Below are positions 42,021 to 51,992 of a stretch of DNA of 64,000 nucleotides, piece after piece. The position numbers and the translations under genes were made by a program. Below the pieces are notes generated by a model. The model did not search any database, was not told where the DNA came from, and saw nothing but the letters and a program-made list of their open reading frames with translations. The number at the start of each line of letters is the position of its first letter. The first letter of the stretch is position 1. Source of the stretch: Callorhinus ursinus (Eukaryota; Chordata; Mammalia; Carnivora; Otariidae); assembly GCF_003265705.1 (NCBI RefSeq), contig NW_020312859.1, positions 5,885,907-5,949,906 of the forward strand. Direction: 5' to 3'.

Positions 42021-42940
42021 GTTGGATCCTGAGCAGCTGGCTGGACAGACGGATGGACAGACGGATGGAAGGAGGAAGGAGTGGGTGGGCCTGGGGTGGA
42101 GCCGAGCACAGGGGAAACGGAAGTGTGGGTGTCTGTAGCACCACTGGGAAGAGCTCCCCGACCTCACGGGCTGGGTGTCCCACTGCTCAATCCGTAGACA
42201 AGCAGGCCACCGTGTTTTTGGGTTATTAACTCTCCTCAGTAAACTTCCAGTGAGTGTGATAAAACACTCCGCAGAATGTAGCAAGAGCTCATAAAAGCAG
42301 GATTTAGTGCCATTTTATAGATGTCAGGGCTGACTTCCACACTCAAGCTAGTGTATATTTAAAATTCATGCCTGATTCACTGCTTCAGGGAAGAGGCCTG
42401 AGGCCTGGGGGGAGGAGATGACATGGCTCCCTCCTGACCCCCCGGGTCTAGCACACCTGGGGCTGGGCGCTGGTGTCTGAGGCCTCCTGTGGGGACCAGG
42501 TCAAGATGGAGTGGGCCTCTTGCAAACCCCCTTCCTGATAGGCCATGAGGATGGGCTTCGGAGTCAGACAGACCTGTGCTTGAGTTTTGGGTGCTGACCA
42601 GCCAGCCCTGTTGCCCAGGATGGATGCAGGACTTTCAGGGCTACACCCGGGAGTGTTCCAGCCAGCCTGGATGAGTTCGTCATCCTAGACCTGCATCTGT
42701 TGTTTGCTTTGTCAACTAGGGAGGACCACTTCTCTCTTGGAGCCTCATCTTTCTTAGCTGTCACACAGGAGCAGTTATCCACAGCCAGTGGTGTGGGACC
42801 AGCTGCAGTGTTGTGTGTATGCAAAGCCGTCGTGCGGCTCAGGATTAACACATAGTTGGGGCTATCCTCGGGGAGCTGTGCTGGAATCATAACCTCTTCC
42901 TAAAGTGGACAGAGCCAGTTATCTGGGCTAGAAAGAGCTG
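42021..42940. other. Unassigned stretch with GACGGATG array
   Basis: A short GGACAGACGGAT array lies at about 42043-42070. A small reversed MIR piece ('gtgccattttatagatg') is near 42309. The rest is unrecognised. Confidence 0.4.
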
Positions 42941-43005
42941 GACAATTATAAGTATGGAACAATTAAACCGACTTTGTTAATCAGGTTAATTAATGCAAGA
43001 GGGCA
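42941..43005. promoter_or_regulatory. Short TAAT-rich candidate element
   Basis: 'gacaattataagtatgg', 'aacaattaaaccgac' and 'caggttaattaatgc' pack SOX-like ACAAT and homeodomain TTAATTAA cores into 65 bp without a repeat signature. Confidence 0.38.
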
Positions 43006-43210
43006 CGACCAATGATCCCCAAATCTCTGTGGCTTAAGCACAATGCAAGTTATTTCTTGCTTCAGTCACAGTACAATTTGGGTTAGGCAGCAGCTCAGGG
43101 AGCTAGGCTCTTCCATTCTGTGGCTCTGTCATTCCCCCAAGGCCTCCCCAAGGCTCTCTGCTGAATCCTTTGTATTAAGCCAGGCAAGAATGAGGATTTA
43201 GAGGGATGTT
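43006..43210. other. Possibly repeat-derived, family unknown
   Basis: 'ccaaatctctgtggcttaagc' and 'catagttatttctt'-like text resemble a recurrent LTR-like sequence, but I cannot assign it. Confidence 0.4.
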
Positions 43211-43214
43211 TTAG

Positions 43215-43400
43215 GACAGAGGTTGGCAAACTATACCCATGAGCCAAATGTAGGCTCTGGTTGGTTTTATAAATAAAGTTTTATTGGAACAGGCACACCC
43301 ATTAGGTTACTTATTATCAAAGACAGACCGTAGGGCCTGCTAAGCCTTGTGTGTTTACTACCTGGCCCTTCGCAGAAAGTGTTTGCAGACCTTGGTTTTA
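43215..43400. mobile_element. hAT-type DNA transposon fossil
   Basis: 'gttggcaaactatacccatg', 'aataaagttttattggaac' and 'actacctggcccttcgcag' to 'tttgcagacct' are the full order of a common non-autonomous hAT element with 'ggttggcaaac' ends. Confidence 0.85.
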
Positions 43401-43985
43401 GGGCTCAGGTCTGGGAGTGGTATCCAGTCCACTGACTACAGCTCCGTCTAATGACCCCAAACTAGCGGCCAGGGTGGAAGAAGTATAGAGGAACACATGG
43501 GCATTGGCTCTCAGTGACGGTCGCCACCATACCTACCTCTCAGGGTCATTATGAAGATGTAATAAGATAAGGCCTAGGGAGTATTTCTTAGAAGGGAACT
43601 CTTCTGTAATGACAACCATAGATCCTCAGTTCTCAGGAATACATTAAGTGGCTGTGATGCAGGATTTTGTGGGAGGACCCCCTGTCCTCTCCCTTGAGAA
43701 GAAAGAATTGGGTTGCTCATGTCTCTTGGTAACGAGGATGTGTGCTGAGTGCCTGGTTCCATTTCATCTGGATTTGGGGTTCTTGCCATGCGACCAGCTG
43801 GGTCAGGTATGAAGAAGAATTCAGGGATGCTTATTTGGGCCCTAAACCTAACATGCCCTAACCAGATGTTTTTCTGATGGACAGTGTAGCTACTGTGTGT
43901 TCACCAGGCCCAGGCCTCAGGACATTGCTCAGTGTCAGAGTGACCTGGCTAGATGTCCATGATCTGCCTTCTGCTCTCCCCTCCC
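43401..43985. other. Unassigned non-coding stretch
   Basis: No repeat or exon is recognised. Confidence 0.4.
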
Positions 43986-44395
43986 TTCCCCAGGCTTAAT
44001 ATCATTTAAAAAACAGCAAGCTTGGAAAATTAAAGAAATACTTTCTATTAATCACAGTATCTGAAAGATTATAATATTGAAAATGTTATGTTATTAATGA
44101 TATTTTTACTTTGTAACCACAATACAATTTATTTAAAGCATCGATTGAAGGTTAATTAGCAGTTAAGCTTGGTATTTTAAAGTTAATTCATTAATGTGAG
44201 GGTGATTATTCATTAATAATAATGAGGTGATTCTTGATTTAGGTTCAAGTTCGCTAAATTTTCTTCTTTTTATATTTGATTTTCATAAGGGTTGAGATCC
44301 CTAATGTGTAGAAATGTGATACTGAAATCACATAGCAGAATTTTTTTTTTTAATAATGAGAAATTTCTTTTTGTAACAGAAATCTAGAACTACTC
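43986..44395. promoter_or_regulatory. Candidate conserved block, strongly AT-rich
   Basis: This is the most AT-rich repeat-free block in the window. It has dense TAAT cores: 'ctattaatcacag', 'gttattaatgat', 'ggttaattagcag', 'gttaattcattaatg' and 'cattaataataatgagg'. It begins abruptly after GC-rich DNA. The cluster resembles a deeply conserved developmental enhancer, inferred from composition alone. Confidence 0.5.
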
Positions 44396-44820
44396 ATCAA
44401 GAGAGATGCCTGAATGTTTCATCTTCAGGCCATAGCCTAGAGATAGAAGTCAATTCTTGTTGTAAAATAAAACCAAAATTAAAAAGGCACAAAACCCCAA
44501 AATCAGCAATACCAGCACCCCAATCATGACTGAGTTCAGGGATTACCTCTGTCTGTCCTCCCCAAGCTGAGTTAGTGGATTTTTTCCCTGCTGTCTCAGT
44601 GAAAAACTGTATGAATACCTTGATTATGGGCTTACCACATTGCATCATAATTGTTTAAAAATCTGTGTCTGTCAGAGTGCCTTTGGCTGCAAGTAACACA
44701 AAATCAAATTCAAACCGGGGGAATTAATTATGTCAAGGAACAACACGACTAAAGGAGCTGGACTCCATCTCTGAGGCTGAGTGATACATCAAGGGAGGAG
44801 AAGAACTGTGAGTAGAAAGT
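44396..44820. other. Unassigned, right part repeat-like
   Basis: 'cctttggctgcaagtaacac' and 'aattcaaaccgggggaatta' near 44680 resemble a recurrent interspersed sequence that I cannot name. The left part is unrecognised. Confidence 0.35.
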
Positions 44821-44824
44821 TACT

Positions 44825-45345
44825 GGCTTTCCTCTCTTTAAAAGGTGGGGTCTAATCCTCCCACCCTTGGATGAACGTTGGACTTAGTGACTTGTTTCTA
44901 ACAACTGGAACACGGTGGAAACGGTGGTGGGACTTCTGAGGCTGGGTCATAAAGGTCATTACAGCTGTCCTCGGTGTCTTGGATTGCTCCGTTTGGAAAG
45001 CCAGCAGCCATGCTGTGAGGACACTCAGTCAGCTCTGTGGAGGGGCCCACGGGGAGAGGAACCAAAGCTTCCCACCAACAGCCTGTACCACCCTGTCAGG
45101 CATGTGAGGGATCCTCCTTGGAAGCAGATCTTCCAGCTCCAGTCAAACCTTCGGACGATGACAGCCTCAGTTGACATGAGGCTTCAATCTCACAAGATAC
45201 CCTGAGCTGGCATGTCCCAATCAGGCCACTTGTGAATCCCTGACCTGTAGAAATCTTGAGACCTAATATATGGTTATTGCTGTTTTAATTATCCCAAAAG
45301 TAAGTTTTGGGATAATTTGTTACACAGCATTAGATAGCTAATACA
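44825..45345 (+). mobile_element. MaLR-type LTR (MLT1-like), sense, with a hairpin insertion
   Basis: The LTR is nearly complete: 'gttggacttagtgacttg', 'gctgggtcataaaggtc', 'gctgtgaggacactcag', 'tcaaaccttcggacgatg' and 'atcctgacctgtagaaat'-like text, then 'gataatttgttacacagc' and an ATACACAG end. At 45287-45317 the expected 'gttttaagccactaag' portion is replaced by a perfect 13-bp-stem inverted repeat. Confidence 0.92.
45287..45317. other. Perfect hairpin, 13-bp stem, 5-nt loop
   Basis: AATTATCCCAAAA at 45287-45299 and its exact complement TTTTGGGATAATT at 45305-45317 flank a GTAAG loop. The right arm is normal LTR sequence, and the left arm replaces the family's expected text. This fits a local template-switch event during replication. 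Confidence 0.9.
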
Positions 45346-45980
45346 CAGGGAAAAAGGGATTGGGCCCAACCTTGGTCATGTACCCATCATCCCTGGACAC
45401 ATAATAGTTGGCAGGAGAATGCCACAGGTTGACTAGCTCAGGCTATTCAGCATCTCTTCCTGGAGCCTTCAATGGGTGGAAATCTTGAGAGCTCTTTGCC
45501 ATAGGGCCTCAGAGATTGGGTTAAGGCAGCCCTCCTGCCCCTTGTTGTTGGCCTCTAGCTTTTTCTGAGTCTGACCTCCTCACCTTCTGTCTGCTTCTTT
45601 TGAAGTGGGTACGAGAGGCTGGTCTATGTTTGACAGCCCTCAGGCCTGATCAGGAGGTGAAATAAACCAATGCATGAAATTCAAGCAAACCTCCAGACTG
45701 CAGCCCCTGGGGAGATGCTCAGAAGCAGCTACTGTTGATGAAACTCTCCACAAGCAAGACTCCTTGGGGGAGATTACGGCAGTATTCAGAATCCACTGTG
45801 GTGTCTTCCCCTCTTTCATCCTTTTTCCTTTCCAGACGCAGAGCCGGTTCAATGTCTGTCTTACACCAAGTCCAGAAATGCTCCTTTCTTTCCTTGCTTC
45901 TGATGGGGATGGTGTCTGTGTCTCATAAACTCATTCTCACAGTGCCTCAGGAATCAGATGGTCAGGTAACTAGTTTAGCA
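45346..45980. other. Unassigned non-coding stretch
   Basis: No repeat or exon is recognised. Confidence 0.4.
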
Positions 45981-46140
45981 GTTGGACAAATCCCAGCTCT
46001 GCTAGGTGCTGGCTGTGGAGACTTAAGACAATCCACTCAACTTTCTAGAGCCTCACGACCTTGATCTGTCTAATGGGGTAATAATGACACTTACCTAGAG
46101 TTATTATTGGTAGGCAAGGTGCCTTGTGTATTTCTTTGGA
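45981..46140 (+). repeat. MIR SINE, sense
   Basis: 'cccagctctgctaggtgctgg', 'caatccactcaactttctag', 'gtctaatggggtaataatgac' and 'acttacctagagttattattgg' follow sense MIR. Confidence 0.78.
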
Positions 46141-46421
46141 ATGTTTATGGTCATTCTGCATAAGAAAGGGCTCCGCAGTCTGTCCAGTGAGTTTGGGAAG
46201 CCCTGGGCGGATCAAGTTTGTTTACTGTAGAATTCCTCAGAGCCCTGAATCAGCTAATCTTCATCTCGGCCCTCTAAGAAAGGTGTTGTAACAGCTGTGT
46301 TTCCTTAGTGTATTTGACCATAGAAGTCTATTTTGGAGGGCATAACATGGGACTATGTTCATTGCCGCAGCTCTGTATTTGAGAAGACACCAGGGGCCAC
46401 CCATGTCCGGTGGTAGGCCCA
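46141..46421. other. Unassigned non-coding stretch
   Basis: Nothing recognisable is seen here. Confidence 0.4.
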
Positions 46422-46436
46422 TATGTGGTTCTTCTT

Positions 46437-46654
46437 CTTCTTCTTTTGATTTTATTTATTTGTTTGTTTGTTTATTTATTTGGAGTGTGAGCAGGAGAAG
46501 GGGCAGAGAGAGAGAGAGAGAGAGAGACTCTCAAGCAGACTCCATGCTGAGTGTGGAGCCAGACATGGGGCTCGAGCTCACGACCCTGAGATCATGACCT
46601 GAGCCGAAAACAAGAGCCGGAAGCTTAACCGACTGAGCCGCCCAGGCTTCCCTT
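46437..46654 (-). mobile_element. SINEC retroposon (older subtype), antisense
   Basis: It runs from 'gattttatttatttgtttg' to 'gagccgcccaggcttccc', with a (GA)n tract and the 'aaacaagagccggaagc' tRNA-related version. The 15-bp duplication tatgtggtWcttctt is at 46422-46436 and 46655-46669. Confidence 0.94.
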
Positions 46655-46669
46655 TATGTGGTACTTCTT

Positions 46670-47640
46670 TTACTTCAGGGGTAGCTCCCCCATTTGAGGT
46701 GGAGGGGAGCTCCCCCTTTCCTCCGCATTGTGTGAATTCTGGGGAACAGTAGACTTAGCAATGCTTCACGTGTGCCCTCGTGTATCTCCCACAGTGTACA
46801 AGGGTTCATAACAAGCAGACAGTCTCAAGACAACCCCTGGCGTTCTGGTCCCCAGGGCAGGGCGTGGAAACGCAGCTGGAAGGTAGTCTTGAGGGGCCCT
46901 GGCACACGTGAGGTTACCATGCCCTTCTCACATCCCGTGCCTTGCAGCTCCATTTGTCACTGAAATGGAAGCCTCTTGAAAGTCATCTCAGTGATGAAAT
47001 GAGCGGCACTTTTCTGAATGAAAGACACCGTTCTCTTTAACATGCCTATGAGGTAGCTCACTGAGTGGCCCCTGACGTGTGGAGCCTATCTGTAGCCTCC
47101 TCAGCTACTGGACTGACGGGTGTTAGGGCTGAAGAGGGCTCTGACAAAGATAGGCCAGCGCATGGCCGTTTCCTGCTGCCAAAGAAGACAGGCTTTCTCC
47201 CGGCTACGGGCATGCACCGCAGACATGGGGTTGTCTGTCTCAACGGCATGGCTTGGATACCGCAGTGTGGAGCTAGTGTGGGATTTCCAGTGCTGCTGGG
47301 CCCTCTTGGGATGAGCAGAGCCTCTGAGCTGCAATTCTTGGCCCATTTTGGGAAATCTGATGGAGTCTATGGTTTCTCTCCCCCAGAGAAACACAACCCA
47401 GACTCAGCCGGATATAAGAGCCTGGCATTTGGGGTAAAGGCCCTTGTGTTAGGGCACTATGACTCTGTTCTCTTCTCACTTACTTTTTGGGCTTCCTGTT
47501 TGGTTTTGCCCTCCTTCCCTTTAGGACTGCAGACATGGTGCCGGTGCTGTTGGGGCAGTGATGGCGAGTTCCTGTGTCTGGGGTCAGCTGTCCTGGCGGT
47601 GACCGTGTGGATGACAGGGGCAAGAGTGTGAGCTTCCCTG
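46670..47640. other. Unassigned GC-rich stretch
   Basis: No repeat is recognised. The longest open frame of the window (188 codons, plus strand, 47065-47631) lies here, but its translation shows no domain, periodicity or family resemblance. Overlapping minus-strand frames of similar quality argue against coding. Confidence 0.45.
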
Positions 47641-47775
47641 GCCCAGGGCCTGGGATGGGGCGAATCAGGGCTGGAGGAGGGGGATGCGACAGGAGAGGAT
47701 TTGGGGAGCAGGAGGAGGGGAGGAGAGGGTGGGGGAGGGGAGGGGCGGGCAGGTGGGAGGCGGGGGGCAGTGGGA
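47641..47775 (+). other. Long G-rich, quadruplex-prone tract
   Basis: More than ten runs of three or more Gs in about 130 bp, such as 'gagggtgggggaggggagggg' and 'ggtgggaggcggggggcag', give many overlapping quadruplex options on the plus strand. The strand bias for G is extreme. It could be a polypurine tract of simple-repeat origin. Confidence 0.75.
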
Positions 47776-48300
47776 GCAAGGGTCTCTGACTGGGGGGCAT
47801 TCAGGAGAAGGTGACATGTGAGTGACGCCCGGTGGCTTAAGAGAGAAGAAGTTGGCAGCCTGAAAGGGAGGGAGACAGAAAGCAGGGCTCTTCAATATGG
47901 GCATTCATGTCCCAGTGACAGCAGCTATTTATCATGCCCTGAATGGGAGTGCAGGGCCCAGTGCGCCGCCAAAGGCCTCTGGTTAAAGTTTTACCTGCGT
48001 GTGAAAGGGGCTGGGGCTTCCCTAGGCTGCGGGGGCGGCCCCTGGGGGCCCATCTGTTCGGAGCAGAAAGACTCTGACGCCAGAGGAGGGGCCGTAGAAC
48101 AGGACATTTCCGGGTGCGGGGACCCCTCCAGGCGTCCCAGGCCAGCAGGGGAACGGGTCTGCCTCACAGGCCTGCTCCAGGCACTGAATTAGGAGCCTGG
48201 CCCCAAATCAATCTGTAAGCCTGCCCCAGGTGGGGGTGGGCTGGGCAAGTCGGTACAGGGGCACGTTTTGGCAGGTGATGTCACTGGTGCCCAGCTCAGG
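47776..48300. other. GC-rich unassigned stretch
   Basis: This is unique GC-rich DNA with moderate CpG content. No exon or repeat is recognised. Confidence 0.4.
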
Positions 48301-48670
48301 GTTTTTTTTTTTTTTTTGGTAATATTATTTAGTACTTACCACGTGTCAGGCACCTTATATATAAATATACACACATATTTAGTTAGGGTGACGACCTCTG
48401 TTTTTATCTGGGAAGCAAGGGGTTTGTAGGGTGCAGGACTTTCAGTGCCAAATCTGGGATAGTTTTGGGCAAAACAGGACAGACGGTTATTAACCTGCAG
48501 GTTAATTTGAACATTAATTCATTTGTTCTCAAAGCAGCTCTTGGAAGGAGGTGACACATTTACCTCCATTTACGAGTGAGGAGCCAGAAGAAAGAGGGGA
48601 GCGATGAGCTGAGGCCACAAAGCCAGGGAGCAAGAGAGCTTGGGTCTGGAGTTAAGTGGTCTGGTTTCCA
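48301..48670 (-). repeat. Diverged MIR fragments, antisense
   Basis: After a 17-T run, 'agtacttaccacgtgtcaggcacc' is the reversed MIR 3' part. 'catttacctccatttacgag' and 'gccacaaagccagggag' further right are its core. The intervening sequence is unclear. Confidence 0.6.
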
Positions 48671-49392
48671 AGTCCGAGCTCCCAGCCCTCCACCGCGCTG
48701 CCCGGGGCCTGGAGGAAACCCCGTGTGCTGAGCGGGTTTTCTGAACTGAAAAACCAGGATGAGGAGGTCTGACGTGTTCACTGTTCAATGTGGTGGTCTT
48801 TAGGGTCATGTGTTTAAGAGGGGGCCTGTCCTGGACATTTTGGTCTGTCTGGTCCACAGAGGGGCTGGCAGTGGGGGGCAAGTCTGTCCTTAAGGTACAC
48901 GGTGCTTCCAGGGTGGGGGGCCCTGGTGTTTGTCTAGGAATGTAGCTAACGACCCCAGAGGTACTTGCCAAGATTCCCAGGCTAGTGAGGACCGGAGCGG
49001 GAGGTCAGGGAGGATGCACATGTGGGAACTTGCAGCCCAGGACGCTTTGCCAGCAGCCCTGCAGCCCAGCATGAGCAGGCACCAGGGTGATGGCAGATGA
49101 GTGAGGACGGGGGAGAAGGCTGTGTTCCTGGGCACTTTGGCCCATTTTCCATCCTGACTTGTGGGACAGGTCGGTCATCCCCTGTGCCCGGCTTCTTGCA
49201 GAGAGAGGATGCTAATCCACATCCTGTGAGTCAAATCTGCTGCTAAGAGGCCATTTGGGAGAAAAATGAAATCCCCCCAAATTCTCCCCTTTGGGAGTCC
49301 TGTGGGCTGTGCTGATGGAACAAGTATTTTTCTGGATACCAAATTCATACCCAGCACTGTGGGCTGAGGTCTCAGTCCTGGAAAAACAAGAG

Positions 49393-49394
<2 letters not shown>
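48671..49394. other. Unassigned non-coding stretch
   Basis: No repeat or exon is recognised. Confidence 0.4.

Positions 49395-49440
<46 letters not shown>
49395..49440 (+). repeat. (GT)22 microsatellite
   Basis: An uninterrupted GT run of about 44 bp ends in TATG. It is the longest perfect dinucleotide repeat in the window and a likely polymorphic marker. Confidence 0.97.
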
Positions 49441-49444
<4 letters not shown>

Positions 49445-49925
49445 TGAGGGTGGAGGGGTACAAAGGTGCTGGAGGATCTCTTGTTTCTGTTAAGGGAGTA
49501 GCACAGCTAGGAGCACGGGACCATTAGCAGCCCTCTCTTGGCCCATCGCAAAAGCCCAGCCACTGAGGCCTGGCCGGCTTGGGCTTCCACCCCAAGCTGT
49601 GACTTCTATCTCCTGTGATCCAATCTCAGCTCCTGCCGGAGGCCATGCTCACTGGCCCATTCCAGCCCCAACCCAGACCCCTTGCCTCTCTGTATGCTGG
49701 TGGGACCTTGCTGGGCTTGGTAATCACACTTGGAGAAGCCACATGGTAATGTCCCAGAGCTTGCTGATGGGGCACAAGTGATGAGAACGCAGAGGTCTCG
49801 GGTGGCAGAGAGAAAGGCCTCCCTAAGGGGTCAGGTGGTGGGGTATTCTGAGAACCATGTGATGGAGGAGGTTGGAGGGGGGGCATTAAGCAGGAATGCG
49901 GGGCCAATGCCGCTTACTCCCTCTC
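49441..49925. other. Unassigned non-coding stretch
   Basis: Nothing recognisable is seen here. Confidence 0.4.
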
Positions 49926-49929
49926 TCTC

Positions 49930-50285
49930 CTATAGAATCATCCATTCAACACACGCAAAGCATTTGTGCTGATACCTATTCTGGGCTTTGCTCTGTGTTA
50001 GGCTCAGCGTGCACCAGTGGAAATATGACAAGGTCCCTGCCGCATGGGGCTTGGGAATAGAACACGTAAGTGACATATTGTGGTTTGTGCTGTAACGTTG
50101 ATAAATGGGGCGCTGGGGTAGGGAATGACACAGGTCTGCGAAGGCCTCTCCGAGGAGGAGACATGGAAGTGAAACCTGAGGATGGACAGGAGCCAGCCGG
50201 GGAGGAGTCCAGGCAGTGTCCAGGGAGAGGGAAGCCTGTGCAAAGCCCCTGAGCGTGTGAGGTTAGAGCCCTGTGAGTGGCCTAC
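49930..50285 (-). mobile_element. L2 LINE 3' region, antisense
   Basis: 'catccattcaacacacgc', 'caaggtccctgccgcatgggg', 'gaaggcctctccgaggaggagacatgg' and 'cctgtgcaaagcccctgag' follow the reversed L2 3' end closely. Confidence 0.88.
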
Positions 50286-50690
50286 GGCCTGGGATGGAAG
50301 TGCAGATGGGGACCATGTCCTTCAGGGCCATGGGCTGTGATGAGCAGGTGGGCTGAGTGGGTGGCTTGTTTCAGTAGAACAGGGCCCATGAATCTCTGGC
50401 TGGATCTCAGTGCTGCCATGAAACATGTGTGGTGCAGAGTGAGGGGAGGCATGGGGGGCTGGGTCAGGGCGGCGGAGGGGCAGTGGGATGTGAAAAGGGC
50501 CGTCTTGGCGGTGGGGATGGGGGCTGTCCTTGCACCAGCTCTGTCCCCTCGGGACTGCCCCTGCCACGCTCCCGCCCTCCTTGTCCCCCTGGCTTCTTGT
50601 AATTGCCTTGGGGGAGCTGAACGGGGGGCCTGGGAGGGGTCCGCGTTTGTGCCTTGCACAGGGGACATGAAGTGCACAGAGTCCCTCTTG
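50286..50690. other. GC-rich unassigned stretch
   Basis: No repeat or exon is recognised. Frames of 126-145 codons occur on both strands and look compositional. Confidence 0.4.
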
Positions 50691-50935
50691 GTTTTTCATG
50701 TCATTAATTGGTGATCTTCGGACTCTGAAATAGCATTTCCCCTCTCCCATCCCTTATTTCATTATCCTCAGCTCAGTACACATCAGTGCCGCGTGAGGCA
50801 GCCTGCTTGGATATATTAGGAATTATTTAAATGAGATGGAGATGTATGGGTAGTTAAAAACACAGTCTTCTATTCTGCCCTAATTACGTATCAGATTACG
50901 TTACAATCATTCCCAAATATAAACTTGCTGAGAAC
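50691..50935. promoter_or_regulatory. Candidate conserved enhancer
   Basis: A sharp change from GC-rich DNA occurs here. The block has 'catgtcattaattggtg', 'ggaattatttaaatgag', 'ccctaattacgtatcag' and 'gattacgttacaatc'. The paired TTACGTA/TTACGTTA strings resemble PAR-bZIP/CEBP half-sites. No repeat is present. Conservation is not tested. Confidence 0.47.
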
Positions 50936-51044
50936 CTCTGAAGGGGAGGTTCTGAGACCATCAGAAGAAAAGTGAAATAGGGCAGAGTGGGGATGATGGT
51001 CTTGGGCCGGGAATGGGCTCCGGGCTCTGAAACCCAGGCAGCGT

Positions 51045-51084
51045 GAGTGTGTGTGTCTGTGTGTGTCTGTGTGTGTGTGTGTGT
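51045..51084 (+). repeat. (GT)n microsatellite with CT interruptions
   Basis: About 40 bp of GT repeats contain two TCTG interruptions. Confidence 0.92.
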
Positions 51085-51269
51085 CCGTTTTAGGTGTTAC
51101 TGGCTCAGCACTGGCCGCCATCATCAACGAGCAGAAAGAAGTCCCATGCAGCTTCCGTGTCAACTGATGTACTGTGACTCTCCCATTCCTCAGCTTGTGT
51201 GGCCCTGACTCATGGCTCAGGCTTCTGCAAGGCTCCAGCCTCGGGCCTTCCCTGTGAGACTCAGCAAAC

Positions 51270-51420
51270 ACTCACAGAGCGTCCATCTGCGCGGGCACTT
51301 TGCAAATGGCTCGCGTGCAATGCTCACTCAATCCTGGGAGAAAGGGGCAGGCCTGCTCAAGGTGTCTTAGCCACAAAGTGGCAGGGTAGGATTCAAACCC
51401 AGGTCTGCTTCTGAGGCCAG
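51270..51420 (-). repeat. MIR SINE, antisense
   Basis: 'ctcactcaatcctgggag', 'ttagccacaaagtggcagggtagg' and 'attcaaacccaggtctg' follow the reversed MIR 5' part. Confidence 0.85.
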
Positions 51421-51680
51421 AGGCCCCAGGAGATGAGGCGGGGCCACTTGGTCCCCGGGCTAGTGGGCAGGAGCTAGTGGATGCTAGGAGCCAGCCTCCT
51501 CTGGAGCTCTTAGGAGGGATCCAGATTAATCTTTATGAATAACTTAATAATTATTAATCCTCAGGAGGCTACTGATGTGGCAGGGCTCTGAGTTTGGCTG
51601 TTTTTCTTCTTCTCCCACACTTGCCTCCCACAGCCACTCGTTCTGGGCCTGGGGATGGGAGGTGGGGGTGTTCCCATCAA
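51421..51680. other. Unassigned, with a short ATTAATC cluster
   Basis: Most is unrecognised. At 51520-51560, 'ccagattaatctttatg' and 'aataattattaatcctc' give paired GATTAATC-type (OTX/PITX-like) cores in opposite directions. Confidence 0.38.
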
Positions 51681-51694
51681 AAGAACCCTCTTTC

Positions 51695-51896
51695 TGGGGC
51701 GCCTGGGTGGCTCAGTCGTTAAGCGTCTGCCTTCGGCTCAGGTCATGATCCCAGGGTCCTGGGATCGAGCCCCGTGTTGGGCTCCCTGCTCCGCGGGAAG
51801 CCTGCTTCTCCCTCTCCCACTCCCCCTGCTGTGCTCCCTCTCTCGTTGTGTCTCTCTCTGTCAGATAAATAAATAAAACCTTAAAGAAAAAAAAAA
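51695..51896 (+). mobile_element. SINEC retroposon, sense, well preserved
   Basis: The head 'ggggcgcctgggtggctcag' is followed by 'gtctgccttcggctcagg', CT-rich sequence, 'agataaataaataaaacc' and an A tail. The 14-bp target duplication aagaaccctcttYc is at 51681-51694 and 51897-51910. It is among the youngest-looking copies. Confidence 0.97.
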
Positions 51897-51992
51897 AAGA
51901 ACCCTCTTCCTTCTCTCTGGTTGTTGGGCAGGTGGGGTTGCCCAAGGCTGTCAAGGCATTTTCAGCCAAGACCACAAAGCATGCTGGGACCC

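Noticed and set aside
47065..47631. Longest open frame (188 codons, plus strand)
   Set aside because: It has no domain, signal or family resemblance. Overlapping minus-strand frames are of similar length for the local GC content. No Kozak or splice context stands out.
51712..51770. tRNA gene-like text in the SINE heads
   Set aside because: These are the tRNA-derived promoter regions of SINEC retroposons. They lack a full cloverleaf and are followed by the SINE body and A tail.
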